Position numbers and translations under genes: made by a program. A stretch of 64,000 nucleotides of DNA from Candidatus Obscuribacterales bacterium (GTDB lineage Bacteria; Cyanobacteriota; Vampirovibrionia; Obscuribacterales; Obscuribacteraceae), in contig JAIEOQ010000008.1 in the NCBI GenBank assembly GCA_019750335.1, positions 1 to 64,000 on the forward strand, given 5' to 3'. The notes below the pieces were generated by a model that saw nothing but the letters and a program-made list of their open reading frames with translations, searched no databases and had not been told where the DNA came from. This document shows, in pieces, positions 63,593-64,000 of this stretch. Every line of letters begins with the position of its first letter. Within the stretch, counting starts at the first letter, position 1.

Positions 63593-64000
63593 ATGAAAAA
63601 AACACAAGCGACCGAAAATAGTGAAAACAAGCCTAGCAACAGGCGTGCGTTCCTGTTCGGTCGCTTGGAAAATGAAGTGGTGATTCCGGTAATCAGACGT
63701 TTGCTTCGCTTAAACGATCGCGACAGCAAAACGCCGATTGATCTGTATATCAACTCAGCTGGCGGTAACGGTTACAACGCCGACGCCATCACTGCCGTAA
63801 TCAATTCAATTAAAGCGCCGGTCAACACTATTTGTTTGGGTCATGCCCTTTCCGGAGCCTGCGAAATTTTAGCGGCCGGCACCGGTTGGCGCCAAGCTTA
63901 TGAATTCTCCACTTTGATGTTCCATCAGACTCTTTGGGAAGCTGACGGCGACATTACCAACTTGGAGATTCAAGCTAAACAAGGACAAAAATTCAGAGAC
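63593..64000 (+). CDS. ClpP-like serine protease subunit, cut by window edge
   Basis: The frame opens at an ATG 2 bases after the atpD stop and stays open for 136 codons to the window edge. The translation shows IDLYINSAGGNGYNADAIT, then CLGHALSGACEILAAGT (the ClpP nucleophile Ser) and STLMFHQTLW (catalytic His), in normal order and spacing. The third residue (Asp) would be outside. The N-terminus is polar and shorter than in housekeeping ClpP, so it may be a paralogue. The close spacing suggests coupling to atpD. Confidence 0.85.
   Translation, partial: MKKTQATENSENKPSNRRAFLFGRLENEVVIPVIRRLLRLNDRDSKTPIDLYINSAGGNGYNADAITAVINSIKAPVNTICLGHALSGACEILAAGTGWRQAYEFSTLMFHQTLWEADGDITNLEIQAKQGQKFRD

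Overview
The window reads as chromosome of a diderm bacterium of moderate G+C. Export proteins of the Wza type, an outer-membrane barrel candidate and a giant surface protein indicate an outer membrane. A GuaB3-type IMP dehydrogenase homologue, a protein with two FecR-like parts, a DnaQ-like/WYL fusion and the overall style of the proteins fit the non-photosynthetic sister lineages of Cyanobacteria (Vampirovibrionia/Melainabacteria, perhaps Obscuribacterales). That placement is an inference from protein character, not from a marker-gene tree. No insertion sequence, phage gene or CRISPR array was seen.

Layout. Positions 1-73 hold a tRNA-Ile. From about 130 to 49,540 lies a very large exopolysaccharide locus in several operons. 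It has about a dozen glycosyltransferases, GDP-fucose synthesis (gmd, fcl), an O-antigen ligase-like membrane protein, two tandem SLBB export proteins, a Wzc-like chain-length/ATPase protein, an initiating sugar-phosphate transferase, a WcaF-like acetyltransferase, nucleotide-sugar epimerases/dehydratases and three separate sulfotransferase-like proteins. Together they suggest a fucose-containing, possibly sulfated polysaccharide. No Wzx flippase is visible in the window. Housekeeping genes (tyrS, leuS) and a rhomboid-like membrane protein are interleaved.

Inside this locus (22,865-27,399) sits the most interesting block. A small gene for a 75-residue peptide overlaps by 4 bases a MvdD-like ATP-grasp ligase, the arrangement and enzyme type of graspetide (omega-ester/amide peptide) pathways. 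The peptide carries a PFF helix reminiscent of the microviridin leader, but its C-terminal half matches no core I know. Divergent from it is an operon for a PqqD-like protein, an 83-residue peptide with an AYA cleavage site and a degenerate phosphodiesterase. Converging on that operon are a sugar-nucleotidyltransferase and an HprK-like kinase. Immediately downstream are a 1,656-residue haemagglutinin-like protein with a polyproline hinge and FecR-like domains, and a putative beta-barrel.

The right side (49,546-64,000) is mostly housekeeping and small accessory genes: guaB3, a cysteine-cluster protein, a strongly signposted secreted pilin-like protein, a degenerate ThiF/E1-like protein, a HET-C-like secreted protein, the exonuclease-WYL fusion, TPR proteins, threonine aldolase, pyrE, a class I amidotransferase-like hydrolase, a UDP-sugar epimerase, tRNA-Met, a DUF1292 protein, atpD and the start of a ClpP-like gene. 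Many promoters in the window share an extended -10 of the form TGCTAnnAT. It recurs upstream of unrelated genes and helps settle several start codons.
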